DNA of 53,853 nt from an uncultured Puniceicoccaceae bacterium (GCA_905479975.1 CAJQOS010000014.1:1-53853), one strand, 5' to 3'. Counted from the first letter of the stretch, positions 8,525 through 17,116 are shown. The notes: generated by a model from the letters alone, not told the origin. Numbers and translations are program-made.

Positions 8525-8857
8525 TTATTTCTCGACGTTGGCGCCGACGACGGCAGCCATTTGCATCATGTTGATGGTCTGGCCTTCCTTGAGGTTGCGT
8601 AGGTCGGTTACCTTGCCGGACTTGCTGGTTGAGTTTGTGTGGCGGAAAACAGTCAGCAGCTTGGCATCGGCGACGATGTATTTGCCAGCGTTTTCAGCTT
8701 TACCGTTTTCAGTCTTTGTTTGAAGACCGTTTTCTTTGATGTAGTCCCATAGCTTCTTGGTGATCTCTGTGCGTGGAAGCGCAGTGGCTCCAAGGAATGC
8801 TGCGAGGTCAGCTTTGAGTGTTACTGGTTTGTTAAGTCCTTTTGGTTCTTCGGCCAT
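8525..8857 (-). CDS. Stand-alone SWIB/MDM2-domain protein
   Basis: A 110-residue protein that is essentially one SWIB domain: KPVTLKADLAAFLG...PRTEITKKLWDYIKENGLQ is the family's N-terminal signature, and the later part (YIVADAKLLTVF) completes the fold. SWIB domains occur in eukaryotic SWI/SNF chromatin complexes and, among bacteria, notably in Chlamydiae and relatives, where they are linked to DNA compaction or topoisomerase. The bacterial role is poorly known. It follows aroQ by 59 bp on the same strand and has its own strong terminator. No DNA-binding partner is encoded next to it. Confidence 0.88.
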   Translation of the reverse strand: MAEEPKGLNKPVTLKADLAAFLGATALPRTEITKKLWDYIKENGLQTKTENGKAENAGKYIVADAKLLTVFRHTNSTSKSGKVTDLRNLKEGQTINMMQMAAVVGANVEK

Positions 8858-8916
8858 AATGTTTTCGATGGTTTGTTGTTTTGTGTTGTTTGTTGAGGTG
8901 AAGTGTCACGATTGAA

Positions 8917-9351
8917 TTAATCGAGCTTCGCTAAATGTTGTAGGGCAGCGACGTAACCGTCGAAGCCGAGGCCGGAAATCACGCCAATGCAGGCATTGGC
9001 GGTCATGGAGTGCTGGCGTATTTCTTCGCGTTTGTAAATATTACTGATGTGCACCTCGATCGCGGGGAGGTCGCTGCCGGCGAGTGCGTCGCGCAGGGCG
9101 AGGCTGGTATGCGTGAGTGCGCCGGGGTTAATGATCAGACCGAAGACTTCGGAGTCGACGAATTCACCGATCTCGTCGATGATGAAGCCTTCGTGGTTGG
9201 ATTGGTAGAATTGCACTTCGACGCCGAGATCCGCAGCGGCCTCGGTGAGGAGGTTTTCAAGGTCGGTCAGCGTTTGATCGCCGTAGATGGATGGCTCGCG
9301 TTTGCCGAGGCGATCCAGATTGGGGCCGTTGATGATGACGATGCGTTTCAT
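8917..9351 (-). CDS. aroQ: 3-dehydroquinate dehydratase, type II
   Basis: Third step of the shikimate pathway: 3-dehydroquinate to 3-dehydroshikimate by the dodecameric type II enzyme. At 144 residues it has the usual length. Signatures: INGPNLDRLGKREPSIYG at the N-terminus with the catalytic Tyr, INPGALTHTSLALRDAL in the middle, and EVHISNIYKREEIRQHS with the catalytic His. The ATG at 9351 is 38 bp beyond the nif3 stop, a gap filled by a heptamer repeat, so transcription with nif3 is likely. Confidence 0.96.
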   Translation of the reverse strand: MKRIVIINGPNLDRLGKREPSIYGDQTLTDLENLLTEAAADLGVEVQFYQSNHEGFIIDEIGEFVDSEVFGLIINPGALTHTSLALRDALAGSDLPAIEVHISNIYKREEIRQHSMTANACIGVISGLGFDGYVAALQHLAKLD

Positions 9352-9360
9352 TAGTGGGGG

Positions 9361-9395
9361 ATTAAGAATTAAAAATTAGGAATTAGGAATTATAA
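9361..9395. repeat. Heptanucleotide array (ATTAGGA type) at nif3/aroQ junction
   Basis: Five consecutive 7-bp units in perfect register: ATTAAGA, ATTAAAA, ATTAGGA, ATTAGGA, ATTATAA. The nif3 stop codon (TAA on the minus strand, 9392-9390) lies in the last unit. Related units occur at 18284-18297 and 45045-45058. Confidence 0.8.
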
Positions 9396-10148
9396 AAGGC
9401 AGGGAGTTTGAATAAAAGTCCATTCTAGGCCGAATTTCGCAGCGACTTCGGCTGCGAGGGCTTTGACGCCGAAGACTTCGGTGGCGTAATGGCCGCAAGG
9501 GTAGAGGTTTAGGCCGAGTTCTTGCGCCATATTGAAGTGGTGTTGGCGTAGTTCGCCGGTGATGAGCGTGTCTATGTCGTTGGTCTTCAACGCATCGACG
9601 GCGCTTTGACCGCTGCCAGTGAGGATGGCGATGCGTTTGGGCTGCTTGCTGCCGTATTCGATGGCTTGGTAAGTGTCGGGGAAGAGTGCCTGTAGCTTGC
9701 CGGCCAGTTCGGCGCGTCCGCCAGCGGGGCCAGCGGTAATAGTGGCGACGTCGTTGCCCTCGTAAGGCACGCAACCACCGATTTTTTCGAGTCCGAGGGC
9801 GTCGGCGAGTAGGGCGTTGTTGCCGATTTCGGGGTGGCAATCGAGAGGGAGGTGGGCCCCATAGACGGCGAGATTGCCGTCGAAGGCGGTCTTTACCTTC
9901 TTATAGCTGCTGCCAGTGAGTGGGATGGGGGCAGTCCAGTAAAGGCCGTGGTGGCAGATGAGGAAATCGGCTCCGGCGGCGATGGCTTGCTCAAAAGGGA
10001 TCTGGCCGGCATCGACGGCGGCGGCGATTTTGGTGACTTCGCCGTTGTTTTCGACTTGGAGGCCGTTGTATGCGCCTGGGAAGTCCTTTACTTCGGCGCG
10101 GCGGGTGCGTGACTCACAAAAAGCGACAATCTCGGATAGCTTAGGCAT
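9390..10148 (-). CDS. Nif3-like dinuclear metal centre protein
   Basis: NIF3/YbgI family (DUF34), a widespread metal-binding ring protein reported as GTP cyclohydrolase I type 2-like; the physiological role is still debated. The metal ligands are visible: ICHHGLYW (H66, H67), D103 in AHLPLDCHPEIGNN, and H220/E224 in PCGHYATEVFG. The ATG at 10148 (MPKLSEIVAFCES) gives 252 residues, the usual size. An upstream in-frame ATG at 10238 would add 30 residues encoded by the GTGAARR heptamer array and is not believable as protein. First gene of the nif3-aroQ-SWIB unit, divergent from tcdA. The final codons and stop come from an ATTAGGA-type array. Confidence 0.9.
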   Translation of the reverse strand: MPKLSEIVAFCESRTRRAEVKDFPGAYNGLQVENNGEVTKIAAAVDAGQIPFEQAIAAGADFLICHHGLYWTAPIPLTGSSYKKVKTAFDGNLAVYGAHLPLDCHPEIGNNALLADALGLEKIGGCVPYEGNDVATITAGPAGGRAELAGKLQALFPDTYQAIEYGSKQPKRIAILTGSGQSAVDALKTNDIDTLITGELRQHHFNMAQELGLNLYPCGHYATEVFGVKALAAEVAAKFGLEWTFIQTPCLL

Positions 10149-10151
10149 TCT

Positions 10152-10207
10152 GGTGAGAGTGAAGAGTGATTTATGAAAAGTGAAGTGCGGAAAGTGGGGG
10201 AGGGGAC
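10152..10207. repeat. Heptanucleotide array (GTGAARR type) between nif3 and tcdA
   Basis: Eight consecutive degenerate 7-bp units: GGTGAGA, GTGAAGA, GTGATTT, ATGAAAA, GTGAAGT, GCGGAAA, GTGGGGG, AGGGGAC. They fill most of the spacer between the divergent nif3 and tcdA starts, so they overlap both leader regions. Confidence 0.65.
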
Positions 10208-10267
10208 TTTGGGGCAGGTGTTGATTTGTGCTTCTCATTCGAAGCGCGATCTTCTAGTTCCTCTGCT

Positions 10268-11074
10268 ATGCCAGATTATGAAGCACGGTTCGGCGCGATT
10301 GGGCGCTTATATGGAGTCGATGGGTTAAAACGCCTGTCGGATGCGCATGTTTGCGTGATTGGATTGGGCGGCGTTGGCTCGTGGGCGGTGGAGGCGTTGG
10401 CACGCACGGGGATCGGCCATCTCACGCTGGTCGATATGGACGATGTGTGCCTGAGTAATGTGAATCGCCAACTCCATGCGCTGGACGGCACGATTGGTCG
10501 CTCAAAGGCGGTGCTACTGGCTGAGCGTGTGGCAAAAATTTCGCCGCGTTGTGTGGTGACGGTGGAGGAGTGCTTTTTGACGGAGTCTTCGATGGGGCGT
10601 CTGCTGGAGCCGACTTTCGACTACATTATCGATGCGATTGATGCGACGAAGTATAAGTGCCTGTTGATCGCGGAGGCGCGGAAGCGGGGCTTGAAGCTGA
10701 TCACCTGTGGTGGTGCGGGCGGGCGTATTGATCCTTCGCGAGTGCAGATCGCGGATTTGGCGCGCTCGATTAACGATCCGTTGTTGCTGCAAGTGCGTAA
10801 ACGTCTGCGGCAGCAATATGGTTTTCCGATGTTTAAGCGACAGAAGTTTAAGATCGATTGTGTGTTTACTGACGAGTTGCCGGTATTTCCGACTGGCGAT
10901 GGCTCGGTGTCTTGCCAAAGAGAGACGGGGGCGGACTATCGCTTGAATTGCGATCAGGGGTTTGGCTCGGCGACGTATTTGACCGGAACGTTTGGTTTTT
11001 TCCTCGCTGCGGAGGTGGTGAAACGTATCGCGTTAGTTGGAACCTCAGCGGAAGCTGAGGAGAATGCCCCTTAG
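10268..11074 (+). CDS. tcdA: tRNA threonylcarbamoyladenosine dehydratase (TcdA/CsdL)
   Basis: ThiF/E1-like enzyme that uses ATP to cyclise t6A37 of ANN-decoding tRNAs to ct6A. The Rossmann nucleotide loop GLGGVGSWAVEALARTGIG is near residues 33-51, followed by the TLVDMDDVCLSNVNRQLHAL segment of the family, YIIDAIDATKYK, and the C-terminal ATYLTGTFGFFLAAEVV region. I chose the ATG at 10268 (MPDYEARFGAIGRLYG), giving 268 residues. An ATG at 10226 would add a serine-rich leader not seen in the family. The last residues (TSAEAEENAP) are encoded by a perfect palindrome at 11043-11060. Confidence 0.93.
   Translation: MPDYEARFGAIGRLYGVDGLKRLSDAHVCVIGLGGVGSWAVEALARTGIGHLTLVDMDDVCLSNVNRQLHALDGTIGRSKAVLLAERVAKISPRCVVTVEECFLTESSMGRLLEPTFDYIIDAIDATKYKCLLIAEARKRGLKLITCGGAGGRIDPSRVQIADLARSINDPLLLQVRKRLRQQYGFPMFKRQKFKIDCVFTDELPVFPTGDGSVSCQRETGADYRLNCDQGFGSATYLTGTFGFFLAAEVVKRIALVGTSAEAEENAP
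11043..11060. repeat. Palindrome in the 3' end of tcdA
   Basis: CCTCAGC - GGAA - GCTGAGG: a 7-bp perfect stem with a GNRA-type loop, wholly inside the last codons of tcdA. There is no adjacent T-run, although T-rich stretches follow the stop codon at 11082-11109. Confidence 0.5.
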
Positions 11075-11154
11075 CGTGTGAATTTTTTTTAAAGAGAATA
11101 TTTTTTTCTCGGAAAACTTGTATCTCACTTAGAAATGCGTCACATCTAATTCCC

Positions 11155-11445
11155 GTGCCAGAACCCTTAGATAATCCTACCACAGTCATTTGGTCTCACA
11201 GCAACCGCCAAGCAGATTTTTACGAGCTGCCTACGGACGGTCAGGAGATGCATGATTCGATTGGTTGGCTGCTGAAGCACTACGAAGTGGTCACTCTATG
11301 GATGGGACTGGAGACGGAGGATGGGGCTGAGTTGTATTTGACGTGTTCGCCCTCTCAGCCTGCGGCAGTGGTCGCTCGGCTGAATGTGATCGACCGCGAT
11401 TACTCGATTTTTGATGCGCCTACGCCAGTGGTAGTTGGGGAGTAG
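11155..11445 (+). CDS. Small conserved-looking hypothetical protein
   Basis: A 96-residue soluble protein that I do not recognise. The sequence is well structured, with alternating strands and helices (TVIWSHSNRQADFYELP, MHDSIGWLLKHYEVVTLWMGLE) and no signal peptide or membrane segment. It starts at ATG 11155, 80 bp after tcdA on the same strand, and its end overlaps the convergent membrane-protein gene by 26 bp. The frame has clear codon bias, so I accept it as a gene. Confidence 0.6.
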   Translation: MPEPLDNPTTVIWSHSNRQADFYELPTDGQEMHDSIGWLLKHYEVVTLWMGLETEDGAELYLTCSPSQPAAVVARLNVIDRDYSIFDAPTPVVVGE

Positions 11446-11806
11446 CAGGGGCTTTATTCTCCCGGATGCTGGAGCGGATTTTCTTTAAGAGTTCCTTGGG
11501 CATCTTGTCTTTACTGATGCGAAAGTTGGTCTGACGGGTCTTGATGTGGTAGCCGAGATGATCGACTTTGAGTTTCTGCATGTCTGACCATTCTAAGAGA
11601 ATCGGAGGCTTTGGCTTTTTACTGATTGTGACTCCCAGCTCGTCCCAAGTGATTTGCAAGCGTCCGATCGAAGTCAGGGTAATCGCGATCGCGCAGCCGA
11701 CAAAAAATAGGATGCCTGCTGCCATGAAATAATGTTCCTGACGAAATGCGCTCAGGCTCATCATGACGCCGAGCGCGGCGTAGATGAGTGCTTTAATTTT
11801 TTTCAT
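11420..11806 (-). CDS. Two-helix membrane protein of unknown function
   Basis: A 128-residue protein starting MKKIKALIYAALGVMMSLSA (ATG 11806; an ATG at 11836 would add ten residues). Two hydrophobic helices (about 5-20 and 27-46) are followed by a soluble part of about 80 residues with the pattern ITWDELGVTISKKPKPPILLEWSDMQKLKVD, which resembles the PH-like folds found after two-helix anchors in bacterial membrane proteins. That resemblance is weak. It is the downstream neighbour of pilT (37 bp gap, same strand) and overlaps the convergent gene at 11155-11445. Confidence 0.65.
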   Translation of the reverse strand: MKKIKALIYAALGVMMSLSAFRQEHYFMAAGILFFVGCAIAITLTSIGRLQITWDELGVTISKKPKPPILLEWSDMQKLKVDHLGYHIKTRQTNFRISKDKMPKELLKKIRSSIRENKAPATPQLPLA

Positions 11807-11843
11807 CGGTTGGAGCGTTGCTTCGCGCGTGGGCAAGGATGAC

Positions 11844-12887
11844 TCAGGGTTTGAACTGCGTCTTGTCGATCGCCTTCATGTAGGCCTCTTCTTGGGTGAT
11901 GAGACCATCTTCCAGTAGTTTGCGTAGCGATGCATCCATCGATATCATCCCTTGATCACGGTTTTGGTCGATGATGTTGCGAATGTTTGAAAGCGAGTGC
12001 GTGCGGATACAGTTGGGCAGTGCGCCATGTGTGAGCAGGATTTCATGCACGGCTACGCGGCCGCCGTCTTTTTGTTGGCAGAGTAACTGCGAGACGATTC
12101 CGCGGAGGGACTCGGCCAGCATGATGCGAATCTGGTTTTGCTCGTCGGCGGGGAAGGCGTCGATGATGCGGTCAATCGTCTTGGTCGCGTTGTTTGTATG
12201 TAGCGTGGCAAAGACCAGCATGCCCATCGCTGCGCAGTTGAGTGCGAGGCGGATCGTCTCCATGCCGCGCATCTCTCCGATTAAAATGACGTCAGGGTCG
12301 GCGCGCATCGCACCTTTGAGTCCTGCGCTGAAAGACTTGGTGTGTTCACCGACTTCGCGGTGAATGATGGTGCTGTTCTTATCGTCGTGAGCAAATTCGA
12401 CCGGATCTTCGAGCGTGATTATCTGCTTCTGTGAGGTTTCGTTGATATGGTTAATGACAGCCGCGAGCGTCGTGGATTTGCCATTGCCAGTGGGGCCAGT
12501 GACGAGCACCAAACCGTCATGGTAGGATGCGAGGTCTTTGAGTGCGATGGGCAAGCCGAGTTCGTCGATGCTGGAGATACGGGACGGGATTTGGCGTAGC
12601 ACGCTTGCCATGCCCCAGCTGTTTTTAAAGAGATTCATGCGGAAGCGCGCCTGACCTGGGATCTCATGTGCGAGGTCAACATCTCCAGTTTGTATAAAGG
12701 TGTCCCAGCGGTGTGCGGGGGTGACTTCTTTGAGCATCGATTCCATTGCGGATGCGCCAATCGGTTGATCGTTGAGCGGGTGGATGACGCCATCGATCCG
12801 CGTCTTGGGCGGGGAATCGACGGCGAGGTGGAGGTCGGAGCCTCCGCGGGCGAGCATGTCAGTCAGCAGTGTGTCCAGTTCGTTCAT
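11844..12887 (-). CDS. pilT: Type IV pilus retraction ATPase PilT
   Basis: Hexameric AAA-type ATPase that depolymerises type IV pili and powers twitching. At 347 residues it has the normal PilT size. Walker A GPTGNGKST at 131-139 (Asn where most have Ser), Asp box ITLEDPVE at 157-164, Walker B ILIGEMRG with Glu205, His box ATLHTN at 227-232, and the PilT-type C-terminal AxxxxIRxxLAESLRGIVSQ segment near 250-267. It lies 23 bp after a second, longer PilT-like gene on the same strand. No pilin, PilB, PilC or secretin gene is in the window. Confidence 0.94.
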   Translation of the reverse strand: MNELDTLLTDMLARGGSDLHLAVDSPPKTRIDGVIHPLNDQPIGASAMESMLKEVTPAHRWDTFIQTGDVDLAHEIPGQARFRMNLFKNSWGMASVLRQIPSRISSIDELGLPIALKDLASYHDGLVLVTGPTGNGKSTTLAAVINHINETSQKQIITLEDPVEFAHDDKNSTIIHREVGEHTKSFSAGLKGAMRADPDVILIGEMRGMETIRLALNCAAMGMLVFATLHTNNATKTIDRIIDAFPADEQNQIRIMLAESLRGIVSQLLCQQKDGGRVAVHEILLTHGALPNCIRTHSLSNIRNIIDQNRDQGMISMDASLRKLLEDGLITQEEAYMKAIDKTQFKP

Positions 12888-12910
12888 CTATAAAATTTCT
12901 CTGTTGGGGG

Positions 12911-14284
12911 CTAGTCGTTGCTTTCCGCATTAAACATATTCTCCGCGGCGATTTCGGGCGTGATCTTGCCTTCGTCGAGCAGTTCTTGCACGGAGTCGTT
13001 CATGGTGAGCATACCGAGTTGTTTGCCTGACTGCATGGCATTTTCCAAGCCGGTCTCTTTCGCATCGCGAATGATGTTGGCCACGGCAGTGGTGTTGACG
13101 AGTAGTTCACAGGCGAGCACGACTTCGTCATCCACGCTGGGGATCAGGCGCTGGCAAACGATACCGCGTAGGGAGCCTGCGGTCATTGCGCGAATCTGGT
13201 TTTGTTGTGAGGGAGGGAAGACGTCTAGCATCCGGTTTAATGTCGAAGCGGCATCGCGGGTGTGCATCGTTGCAATGACGAGGTGGCCGGTTTCTGCTGC
13301 GGTGACGGCCATTTCGATGGTTTCCAGATCACGCATTTCACCGATCACGATAATGTCAGGGTCTTCGCGTAGGGCGGATTTCAAGGCCGAGTTGAAGGAC
13401 TCGGTGTGCTTGCCGACTTCGCGTTGAGTCACGATACTGTTGGCAGAGTGCTGCATTACCTCGATCGGATCTTCCACGGTGATGATGTGATCTTTACGGG
13501 TGGTGTTCAGCTCGTTGACGAGGCTGGCCAGTGTGGTGGTCTTGCCGCTGCCAACCGGACCCGTGACGAGGATGATGCCATTGTGGTAGCTCAGTAGCTT
13601 GCGGATGTTCTCCGCGTTCGGGAATCCGAGCTCTTCTAGGCTCATCAGGTGGTCTGCCACGATTCGGTAGACCCCGGAGATGCCTTTCTTCTGTTCCATT
13701 AGATTCGCGCGGAATCGCATTTTAAACCCCGCAGTCTCATCGCCGACGGTCATGGCATAATCCAAGTCCTTGTTGGTCTCGAAGTCTTGCCGTTGCTCTG
13801 AGGTGAGTGGCATATAGTTGATGCGACGAGCGAGTGCGTCCGGTAGGGGCGCATTACTTAAATAAACGATTCGACGGTGGTGGCGCATCCGTGGGCGCGC
13901 GCCTCCGGTCAGGTGTAAATCACTTGCGCCGATTTTTTGACATTGGATGAACACGCTTCTGATGGCGGTTCTTAGATCTTCATCATTGAGACCATTGAAG
14001 GTCGAGAAGTCAGGGAAGCCTTCGACGTTACTCTGGGTGTCTTCGCTCGATACTCCGGGAAGTACGGGGAGCTCAAAGCCGTCCCGGGTGTTATTCAGGG
14101 AGGCTTCGACCGCGCTTTCGAGGAAGGCAGTGTCAGTAATCCAGCCAGAGTTGGTCAGCAACTTGGCAATGGCGTGGACGTCTGTGTCTGGGTCGAGGTT
14201 GGAGGTCATTCCAGTCACCTGACCTTCAGTTAGTAATTGGTTGTCTAGGCAGAAGTGGAGAAGCCAGTGAATTTCCGGACGCAT
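12911..14284 (-). CDS. PilT/PilU-like ATPase with N-terminal extension
   Basis: Second retraction-type secretion ATPase, 457 residues. The ATPase part (about 105-455) has Walker A GPVGSGKTT at 242-250, Asp box VEDPIE near 270-275, Walker B IVIGEMRD with Glu316, and His box ATMHTRD at 338-344. The first 100 residues precede the PilT N-terminal domain and include a helical segment (WLLHFCLDNQLLTEGQV...) resembling short GspE/PilB N-terminal modules, followed by an acidic linker. A PilU-like accessory role beside PilT is the simplest reading. All catalytic boxes are intact, so it should hydrolyse ATP. Confidence 0.88.
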   Translation of the reverse strand: MRPEIHWLLHFCLDNQLLTEGQVTGMTSNLDPDTDVHAIAKLLTNSGWITDTAFLESAVEASLNNTRDGFELPVLPGVSSEDTQSNVEGFPDFSTFNGLNDEDLRTAIRSVFIQCQKIGASDLHLTGGARPRMRHHRRIVYLSNAPLPDALARRINYMPLTSEQRQDFETNKDLDYAMTVGDETAGFKMRFRANLMEQKKGISGVYRIVADHLMSLEELGFPNAENIRKLLSYHNGIILVTGPVGSGKTTTLASLVNELNTTRKDHIITVEDPIEVMQHSANSIVTQREVGKHTESFNSALKSALREDPDIIVIGEMRDLETIEMAVTAAETGHLVIATMHTRDAASTLNRMLDVFPPSQQNQIRAMTAGSLRGIVCQRLIPSVDDEVVLACELLVNTTAVANIIRDAKETGLENAMQSGKQLGMLTMNDSVQELLDEGKITPEIAAENMFNAESND

Positions 14285-14436
14285 AAATGTGGGGATATAT
14301 TTTTGGGGGAGAGTCGAAGTCTTCTTTACTGATGAAAAATGCGGAGTGAATCAACACCTTCTTATGGATGTTCGTCACTTTAGCGTGGCACGGGCCGGGA
14401 ATGAACGATGTGCTTCCTTTTTTGACCTGAACACGA

Positions 14437-15360
14437 ATGACAATGCCTAGCCCGAAGAACCACTCCCAGTCGTCGGGCTTACTGCATCCGCGTAATCCGC
14501 ATCAGGGACGTTACGATTTTTCCGCATTGTGCGTGGCTGTTCCAGCGCTAGAGGCGTATGTGAGGCAGAACCCTTCGGGTGAGCCAACCATTGATTTTAG
14601 CGATCCAGCGGCAGTGCTGTGCCTGAACCAAGCATTGCTGGCACACACTTATCAGGTTCGGCATTGGATGATTCCAGCGGGGTATTTGTGTCCGCCAATT
14701 CCTGGGCGGGCGGACATGATCCATTATCTGGCCGACCTACTGGCAGGTGAAGGGCAGGTGCCAACCGGCAAACAGGTGCGGGTGCTCGATATTGGCACGG
14801 GTGCGAACTGTATCTATCCCATCATCGGCAGTCAAAGTTATGGTTGGAAGTTTGTCGCGACTGATATCGACCCTGTCTCGGTGAAGACCGCTCGGCTGAT
14901 CGTCGAGTCCAACCCATGCTTGAGCAAGTTGGTGAAGGTGGTGCAGCAAAAGGAACACGGCTCGATTTTTAAGGAGATCATCCGTAAGGGCGATCAGTTC
15001 GACCTGACGCTGTGCAATCCACCGTTTCATGCTTCGCTGGCAGCCGCACGGGCGGGCAGTCAGCGCAAAGTCAAAAATCTGAGCAAGGGGCGGGCAGGCC
15101 AGGCCCCGGCCAAGTTGAATTTCGGTGGGCAGAAAGCGGAACTCTGGTGCGAGGGTGGTGAGCTCGCGTTTATTACGCAGATGATCCGTGAGAGCGCGGA
15201 GTTTGCGGCACAGGTCGGTTGGTTTACGAGTTTGGTCTCAAAAGGGGAGCACTTGCGCGTGTTGAACAAAGTGCTGACTCAGTGCGGTGCTGCGCAAGTG
15301 ACGGTGATTCCCATGAGCCAAGGGCAAAAGATCAGTCGACTTCTGGCGTGGCGGTTTTAG
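14437..15360 (+). CDS. rlmF: 23S rRNA (adenine-1618-N6)-methyltransferase
   Basis: Class I SAM methyltransferase that makes m6A1618 in 23S rRNA. Family marks: [12 protein letters not shown] (86-97), SAM motif [11 protein letters not shown] (118-128), acidic loop ATDIDPVSV, and the N6-adenine methylase motif NPPFHAS (194-200) in the form typical of RlmF. At 307 residues it matches the E. coli enzyme (308). Start at ATG 14437, with a second ATG two codons on. It is divergent from the PilT pair and convergent with sodA, sharing a bidirectional terminator. Confidence 0.94.
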   Translation: MTMPSPKNHSQSSGLLHPRNPHQGRYDFSALCVAVPALEAYVRQNPSGEPTIDFSDPAAVLCLNQALLAHTYQVRHWMIPAGYLCPPIPGRADMIHYLADLLAGEGQVPTGKQVRVLDIGTGANCIYPIIGSQSYGWKFVATDIDPVSVKTARLIVESNPCLSKLVKVVQQKEHGSIFKEIIRKGDQFDLTLCNPPFHASLAAARAGSQRKVKNLSKGRAGQAPAKLNFGGQKAELWCEGGELAFITQMIRESAEFAAQVGWFTSLVSKGEHLRVLNKVLTQCGAAQVTVIPMSQGQKISRLLAWRF

Positions 15361-15369
15361 GGCGCACAC

Positions 15370-15402
15370 AAAAAAGCCGCCGGATACGATCCGACGGCTT
15401 TT
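15370..15402. terminator. Bidirectional terminator between rlmF and sodA
   Basis: Stem AAGCCGCCGGAT / ATCCGACGGCTT (one mismatch, loop ACG), flanked by A6 on the left and T4 on the right. It can stop rlmF on the plus strand and sodA on the minus strand. Confidence 0.85.
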
Positions 15403-15449
15403 GCATTTTAAAATCTGAGTGGGCCCGGTCGAGAGGCCGGGGTGGTGCC

Positions 15450-16076
15450 TTAAGCTTTTGCTTTTTGGTAGTTCGCTTCAGCGGCATCCCAATCGACAAC
15501 ATCCCAGAATGCGGCGATGTAGCTTGGGCGCATGTTTTGATACTTCAGGTAGTAAGCGTGCTCCCATACGTCCAGTGCGATGACTGGCTTACCTTCGACA
15601 TCAGCGACGCCTGTCATGCAGGTGTTGTCTTGGTTGGGAGTGGAAGTCACTGCGAGGCTACCGTCTGCTTTGACGACGAGCCATGCCCAGCCGCTGCCGA
15701 AACGGGTTGCGCCTGCTTTAGCGAAGGCAGCTTTGAATGCGTCAAAACCACCAAGCTCGGCTTCGATGGCTGCTGCGAGGTCGCCCTTGGGAGCGCCGCC
15801 GCCATTGGGGCTGAGGATCTTCCAGAAGAAGCTGTGGTTGGCGTGACCACCACCGTTGTTGCGGACTGCGCCGCGAATGTTTTCGGGGAGTGCAGAAAGA
15901 TCGGAAAGGAGCTCGCAGAGCGACTTGCCTTCAAATTCGGTGCCAGCGAGCGCTGCATTTACATTCGTGATGTATGCATTGTGGTGCTTGCTGTGGTGGA
16001 TCTCCATTGTGCGCGCGTCGATGTGTGGTTCGAGCGCATCGTATGCGTAGCCGAGTTCTGGTAGTTCGTAAGCCAT
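15450..16076 (-). CDS. sodA: Superoxide dismutase, Mn-type
   Basis: Converts superoxide to peroxide and oxygen. Metal ligands of the Fe/Mn family are at H27, H81 ([10 protein letters not shown]), D169 and H173 ([13 protein letters not shown]). The glycine-rich segment before H81 and the STPNQDN segment with Q149 follow the Mn (SodA) pattern rather than the Fe (SodB) pattern, in which the glutamine sits before the second ligand. A cambialistic enzyme cannot be excluded. ATG at 16076 ([20 protein letters not shown]) gives 208 residues; an upstream in-frame start at 16256 would add a lysine-rich segment overlapping tadA. No signal peptide, so cytosolic. Confidence 0.95.
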   Translation of the reverse strand: MAYELPELGYAYDALEPHIDARTMEIHHSKHHNAYITNVNAALAGTEFEGKSLCELLSDLSALPENIRGAVRNNGGGHANHSFFWKILSPNGGGAPKGDLAAAIEAELGGFDAFKAAFAKAGATRFGSGWAWLVVKADGSLAVTSTPNQDNTCMTGVADVEGKPVIALDVWEHAYYLKYQNMRPSYIAAFWDVVDWDAAEANYQKAKA

Positions 16077-16173
16077 GATATGTGTTATTTTCGATTTTTG
16101 GTTAATTGAGAGAGCTGGCAATTTGCGCCATCGAGGCGTGCTGTCAAATGGGAGATGCGTTTGCTGTGCGTTT

Positions 16174-16734
16174 TTATGGTGCTTCTTCGCCTGCCTCGGC
16201 GCTGGCTTCGAGGGCGGCGGCCTTTTTTGCGACGTTGTCTTGGCGCTTTTTTTCAAAGAAGGCTTTTAATATATCGTGGTTTAGCTCTTGGAGCACACCG
16301 CTGACGGATTCGAAGTTGTGATTGCTGTCGGGGAGGGCGCCGAGGTCGAGTGCGCCGCCGACGCAGCCCATGCGTGGGTCGGGCAGGCCGTAGTAGACTT
16401 TGCCAATGCGGGCGATGACGAGCGCTCCGGAGCACATGGGGCAGGGCTCTTTGGTCACGTAGAGCGTGCATTCATTGAGTCGCCAGTCGCCGATAAAGCT
16501 GGCTGCTTGTGAGATTGCGAGGATCTCGGCGTGGGCCGTGGGGTCATTGGTCGAGCGGGATTGATTGTGAGCGGAGGCGATGATTTGGCCCTTGTATTCG
16601 ATGACTGCGCCGATGGGCACTTCGTCTATTTTCCATGCTTCAATGGCCTCGTTGTAGGCATGCGTCATGAAGTATTCGGCATCGCGCTTCAGTGCGGACG
16701 GGTAGATCTTTTCGAATGGGCAGTCTTCTTGCAT
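16174..16734 (-). CDS. tadA: tRNA-specific adenosine deaminase (TadA-like)
   Basis: Zinc deaminase expected to convert A34 to inosine in tRNA-Arg(ACG). Zinc/catalytic motifs are TAHAE (H68, E70) and PCPMCSGA (C98, C101). [25 protein letters not shown] and the DPTAHAEI context are TadA-like rather than guanine deaminase-like. At 186 residues it is slightly longer than E. coli TadA, with a 20-residue Ala/Glu/Lys tail. Position 95 is Lys in TKEPC where Leu is usual, a minor oddity. It starts 71 bp from the divergent infA gene. Substrate assignment rests on family resemblance. Confidence 0.85.
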   Translation of the reverse strand: MQEDCPFEKIYPSALKRDAEYFMTHAYNEAIEAWKIDEVPIGAVIEYKGQIIASAHNQSRSTNDPTAHAEILAISQAASFIGDWRLNECTLYVTKEPCPMCSGALVIARIGKVYYGLPDPRMGCVGGALDLGALPDSNHNFESVSGVLQELNHDILKAFFEKKRQDNVAKKAAALEASAEAGEEAP

Positions 16735-16805
16735 GCTTGAAGTAGAGAGAGTCCTTGACTTTCGTTGTCAATCCGCTTCCCTCCCCGATTTCTTATTGAT
16801 CATTT

Positions 16806-17087
16806 ATGGCTAAAGCACAAAGCGAAGACTACGTAGAAGTCGAAGGCAAAATCGTTGCCGTTCTACCAGGCACCATGTTCCGCGTGGAGTTGGCAAACGG
16901 GCACCAAGTGCTCGCGCATATCTCTGGAAAGCTGCGTAAACACTTCATTAAGATCACAACGGGTGATACTGTTAAGATGGAAATGAGCCCCTACGATTTG
17001 GATAAGGCACGCATCGTTTACCGTCTGCGTAATGCTCATGTGGCGCGTAATGCTCCTCGACGTAGCTTCGGTCCGCGTCGTCGATAG
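16806..17087 (+). CDS. infA: Translation initiation factor IF-1 with basic C-terminal tail
   Basis: Single S1/OB-fold protein that occupies the ribosomal A site during initiation. [30 protein letters not shown] and [13 protein letters not shown] are diagnostic. The core ends near residue 75; a further 18 residues rich in Arg ([18 protein letters not shown]) extend it to 93, against 72 in E. coli. The N-terminus is also a few residues longer. It is a lone gene with its own terminator 30 bp downstream. Confidence 0.96.
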   Translation: MAKAQSEDYVEVEGKIVAVLPGTMFRVELANGHQVLAHISGKLRKHFIKITTGDTVKMEMSPYDLDKARIVYRLRNAHVARNAPRRSFGPRRR

Positions 17088-17116
17088 TCTTTACTCTACT
17101 TTATCGGATTTTCAGA

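Noticed and set aside
10149..10238. Longer N-terminus of the Nif3-like protein
   Set aside because: The added residues would be coded by the GTGAARR heptamer array and are not found in the family.
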